From contig WYCW01000001.1 of the NCBI GenBank assembly GCA_011392765.1, positions 434,001 to 498,000 on the forward strand: 64,000 nt of DNA. Reading direction: 5' to 3'. The notes beneath the pieces were generated by a model. The model ran no database searches, had not been told where the DNA came from, and saw only the letters and a list, made by a program, of their open reading frames with translations. Made by a program: the position numbers and the translations under genes. Below are positions 60,934 to 64,000 of this stretch, one piece after another. Within the stretch, counting starts at the first letter, position 1; each line of letters begins with the position of its first letter. This stretch comes from Candidatus Thiosymbion ectosymbiont of Catanema sp. Cochon2018. Lineage in GTDB: Bacteria > Pseudomonadota > Gammaproteobacteria > Chromatiales > Chromatiaceae.

Positions 60934-61402
60934 CTAGGATTCCTTGACTGCCTCGGACTTTTACAAATGAGTCGAGTTTTGTGTGCACGATCGACAAACC
61001 ACGAATTGACACGAATCAACACAAATCACAATTCGTGTCGATTCGTGTGCATTCGTGGTTTTCCGGTTTCCGTACGAAAATTCACGCATCAATGGTCTGA
61101 GACGAAGCCTCGCTAGGATTCCTTGAATGACCAGATTTTGTGCAAATGAGTCAAATTTCGCAAACGTCTAACCTCTCTCGTTGTCGTGATCGTGATCGAA
61201 GCCGCCGTAGGAGAGACAGAATACTTTCGCCGATCGTGGCATCCGGAGGTCCCGGCCAGGTGCCGGGTCGAAACCCGTAGCCATCAGGTTTTCCCTGCCC
61301 GCTTTGCCTTGCGTCTCCGATTACGACTACGATCACGGTTCCGTTTTCGATCGCGAGAGAGCGATGATCACGCCTCGTCGGTCTGAGGCAACGCCTCGCT
61401 AG
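60934..61402. repeat. two head-to-tail CTAG-bounded modular elements sharing the internal CTAG (61113-61116)
   Basis: 60934-61116 core ccacgaattgacacgaatcaacac; 61113-61402 core gatcgtgatcg..cgatcacggttcc; both ctaggattccttga..aaatgagtc..gtctgag..cctcgctag. Confidence 0.83.
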
Positions 61403-61651
61403 CTGTTGAAGAGCCAAGGTAGGTCGAAATCGGCGTCGCAATCGGAATCTCGATCCCGATCCCGATCCCGATTTGCGCACTGCGCGAACTCGACCCGTTT
61501 GTAAGGATTCGGGTTCCTCAAGGATCCTAGCCGGTATGTTAGGATATTCAGTATATTAATAAGTTTTAACGTTCCTCTCAATGCCGGACTCGCGCAAGAC
61601 TCCGATCCGACGAGCACGCACGCCGCAACCAGCGCGCGACAACCGGAACGG

Positions 61652-63100
61652 ATGTACACCGTCCCGCAACCTGCATACCCGAACCACGACAAAACCATGG
61701 AACTGCTCCCCATCTTCCTCGACGTGAAAGACAAACCCTGCCTGGTGGTCGGCGGCGGAGAGACGGCGGTACGCAAGATAACCAGTCTCCGACGCGCGGG
61801 GGCTGCCGTGCGGGTCGTTTCCCCCCGGCTCGACGAGCACCTCGACAAACTGGCGGCAGCAGGCGATATCGCCCACATCCAACGCCCCTTTGAAGAGACC
61901 GATCTTGCCGGGACCATGCTGGTCATCGCGGCCACCGACGATCCGAGCGTCAATCGACGCATTTCCGGTCTCGCCCGGGAGCGCGGGATCCCGGTGAACG
62001 TAGTGGATCAACCCGCGGCATGCAGCTTCATCATGCCCTCGATCATCGACCGGTCGCCGGTGGTGGTTGCCGTTTCCACCTCCACCGCCTCGCCCGTTCT
62101 CGCGCGGCTGTTGCGCGCGCGCCTCGAATCCCTGATCCCCGCCGCTTACGGACGCTTAGGGGCGCTTTGTGCACGCTATCGCGATGCGGTCAAGGCCCGG
62201 TTCACGGACCGCCGCGACCGCCGCCGGTTCTGGGATCGAGTGCTGCAGGGCGCCGTGGCCGAGCGGGTGTTTTCCGGGCAGATGGATGAAGCGGACACGG
62301 CCATGGAACGCGAGCTCGCCGCCGCCAAACCTGACGGGAATATGGGCGAGGTCTATCTGGTGGGGGCCGGTCCCGGCGATCCCGACCTACTCACCTTCCG
62401 CGCCTTGCGCCTGATGCAGCAGGCGGATGTGGTGGTATACGACCGGTTGGTGCCCGAGTCGATTCTGGACCTGGTGCGACGGGACGCCAGGCGGGTATTC
62501 GTGGGCAAGGAGCGCAACAACCACACCATGCGCCAACAGGAAATCAACCGCCTGCTCGCGGACCTGGCCAAGGCGGGGCACCGGGTAGTACGCCTGAAAG
62601 GCGGAGATCCCTTCATCTTCGGGCGCGGCGGCGAGGAAATCGACACCCTGGCGGCGCAACGGATCCCCTTCCAGGTCGTGCCGGGGATCACGGCCGCTTC
62701 GGGCTGCGCCACCTATACCGGGATTCCCCTCACCCATCGCGACTACGCCCAGTCCGTTACCTTCGTCACCGGACACCTGAAGGACGGCACGATCGACCTC
62801 AACTGGCAACAGCTCGCCCAGCCGCACCAGACGGTGGTGTTTTATATGGGATTGACCGGGCTCGCGGTCATTGTCGACAAGCTGACAGCCGCCGGTGTCT
62901 CACCGGACATGCCCGTCGCCCTGGTCCAGCAGGGGACGACCCCCAACCAGCGCGTCTACACCGGCACCCTGTCCACCATCCTCGCGCGCGTAGAGCAAGA
63001 CCCGCCCCGGCCCCCGACGCTGATTATCGTCGGCGAAGTCGTGCGCCTGCGAGACAAGCTGAACTGGTTCCAGGAGTCTCGGTGTCCGGAGCCTGTCTAA
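61652..63100 (+). CDS. cysG: siroheme synthase (uroporphyrinogen-III C-methyltransferase / precorrin-2 dehydrogenase / ferrochelatase)
   Basis: MELLPIFLDVKDKPCLVVGGGETAVRKITSL..GEVYLVGAGPGDPDLLTFRALRLMQQADVVVYDRLV; likely start at 61697 (MELLPIF). Confidence 0.97.
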   Translation: MYTVPQPAYPNHDKTMELLPIFLDVKDKPCLVVGGGETAVRKITSLRRAGAAVRVVSPRLDEHLDKLAAAGDIAHIQRPFEETDLAGTMLVIAATDDPSVNRRISGLARERGIPVNVVDQPAACSFIMPSIIDRSPVVVAVSTSTASPVLARLLRARLESLIPAAYGRLGALCARYRDAVKARFTDRRDRRRFWDRVLQGAVAERVFSGQMDEADTAMERELAAAKPDGNMGEVYLVGAGPGDPDLLTFRALRLMQQADVVVYDRLVPESILDLVRRDARRVFVGKERNNHTMRQQEINRLLADLAKAGHRVVRLKGGDPFIFGRGGEEIDTLAAQRIPFQVVPGITAASGCATYTGIPLTHRDYAQSVTFVTGHLKDGTIDLNWQQLAQPHQTVVFYMGLTGLAVIVDKLTAAGVSPDMPVALVQQGTTPNQRVYTGTLSTILARVEQDPPRPPTLIIVGEVVRLRDKLNWFQESRCPEPV

Positions 63101-63108
63101 ACAGAACA

Positions 63109-63300
63109 ATGTCGGAGAATCAGGCGATGCAGACCGCGAAAGAATCCGCCCGCCGGATCATTGACCACCTGCCCGATCAGGCAACCTGGGAAGACATCCT
63201 GTATGAGCTGTATGTGAAGCAGAAGATCGAAGAAGGCCTGGCCGATATCGAGGCAGGCCGCACGGTCCCACACGAGCAGGTCAAAGCCCAATGCCATTAA
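63109..63300 (+). CDS. orphan antitoxin-like protein, C-terminus supplied by a repeat end
   Basis: MSENQAMQTAKESARRIIDHLPDQATWEDILYELYVKQKIEEGLADIEAGRTVPHEQVKAQCH*; final QCH* encoded by caatgccattaa, which matches the CAATGCCATTAAG TIR. Confidence 0.65.
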   Translation: MSENQAMQTAKESARRIIDHLPDQATWEDILYELYVKQKIEEGLADIEAGRTVPHEQVKAQCH

Positions 63301-63482
63301 CCTGAATCCGTGAGATAAATAAGCCGCTCATAGAATAATCTCTTTATAAAACAAAAGGATAACGGAAAAATTCATTCACTTTTGGACTCACCCAGGAGGT
63401 GAAGCAGCCAATTCTTGAATATCAAGTGGAATCATGAGGTTAGCCGCAATCCTAGATTTTATCTCACGGATTCAGGATTAAG

Positions 63483-63698
63483 TTAAGGAATATTTTCTTC
63501 AAGAGCCTTGATTTGAATACGTTCAAAGTCTCTTTCACTCATACGAATATTGACCCGCTTGGTTTTCTTGAAAGTGTTTCTAGCTGTTTCCTCGATTTCA
63601 ACTTTTCTCTCAGGAGTAAGAACGGAAATCCACTCTTCCTTTTCAAAGGAATCCAGAATTTCTTGTTCCTCGGAGTCCAATTTATATTTCTTTCTCAT
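63483..63698 (-). CDS. BrnA/CopG-like antitoxin, possibly 3'-truncated
   Basis: MRKKYKLDSEEQEILDSFEKEEWISVLTPERK..VNIRMSERDFERIQIKALEENIP*; stop coincides with a cttaatcctgaatccgtgagat repeat. Confidence 0.65.
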   Translation of the reverse strand: MRKKYKLDSEEQEILDSFEKEEWISVLTPERKVEIEETARNTFKKTKRVNIRMSERDFERIQIKALEENIP

Positions 63699-63797
63699 TT
63701 TTCACCTCTAAATATTTTTTGCGAGCTTTTCGACTTGGAATAATTGTTTTGAGAAAAACACTGTAATATCAATTTTCAGCATTCATTAAACCTCCTT

Positions 63798-64000
63798 TTA
63801 GAATAGCTTCAGAGACGTCTTCCCCCAGTAGCCTTCCTCCTCGGCTTTCCTGGCTTGTTGTTCCCAATACGCGTCTTCATACTTGAGAAATTTTTCATAC
63901 ATAGCGTTTGAAATGAGTACGGATTTTATTCTACCGGATTTTTCGACAATAACCGGATCTGTTTCGGCTACATCGAGGTACTGACCCAGTCTATTTTTCA
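63798..64000 (-). CDS. Phd/YefM-like antitoxin, partial at window end
   Basis: manual reverse translation KNRLGQYLDVAETDPVIVEKSGRIKSVLISNAMYEKFLKYEDAYWEQQARKAEEEGYWGKTSLKLF*. Confidence 0.75.
   Translation of the reverse strand, partial: KNRLGQYLDVAETDPVIVEKSGRIKSVLISNAMYEKFLKYEDAYWEQQARKAEEEGYWGKTSLKLF

Overview
This 64 kb window looks like chromosomal DNA of a gammaproteobacterium, probably a sulfur oxidiser: TusA, DsrE-like and rhodanese genes lie near cysG. It holds three tRNAs, tuf and the whole S10-spc-alpha ribosomal superoperon on the minus strand (about 55.7 to 25.2 kb), plus tgt, recB, rpoA, secY and cysG. Two things stand out. (1) The ribosomal superoperon is broken by several accessory insertions (about 0.9 to 6.4 kb). 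They carry HicBA, VapBC/DUF104-like and DUF433/DUF5615 toxin-antitoxin genes, a secreted toxin-24-like effector with a putative immunity gene, a retropepsin-like protease, phosphoesterases, pseudogenes, a diverged 3' fragment of rpsN and several attC-like hairpins. Every inserted gene I could call is co-oriented with the ribosomal genes. (2) Intergenic space is dominated by layered repeats: MITE-like elements with readable 10-bp or 4-bp target duplications, CTAG-bounded modular elements that keep their ends but swap hairpin cores, ~10-nt-phased palindromes of unrelated sequence, and one 99-bp in-frame insertion inside recB. Product calls come from reading the supplied translations and motifs. 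No database search was run. Repeat boundaries are read by eye and may be off by 1-3 nt.
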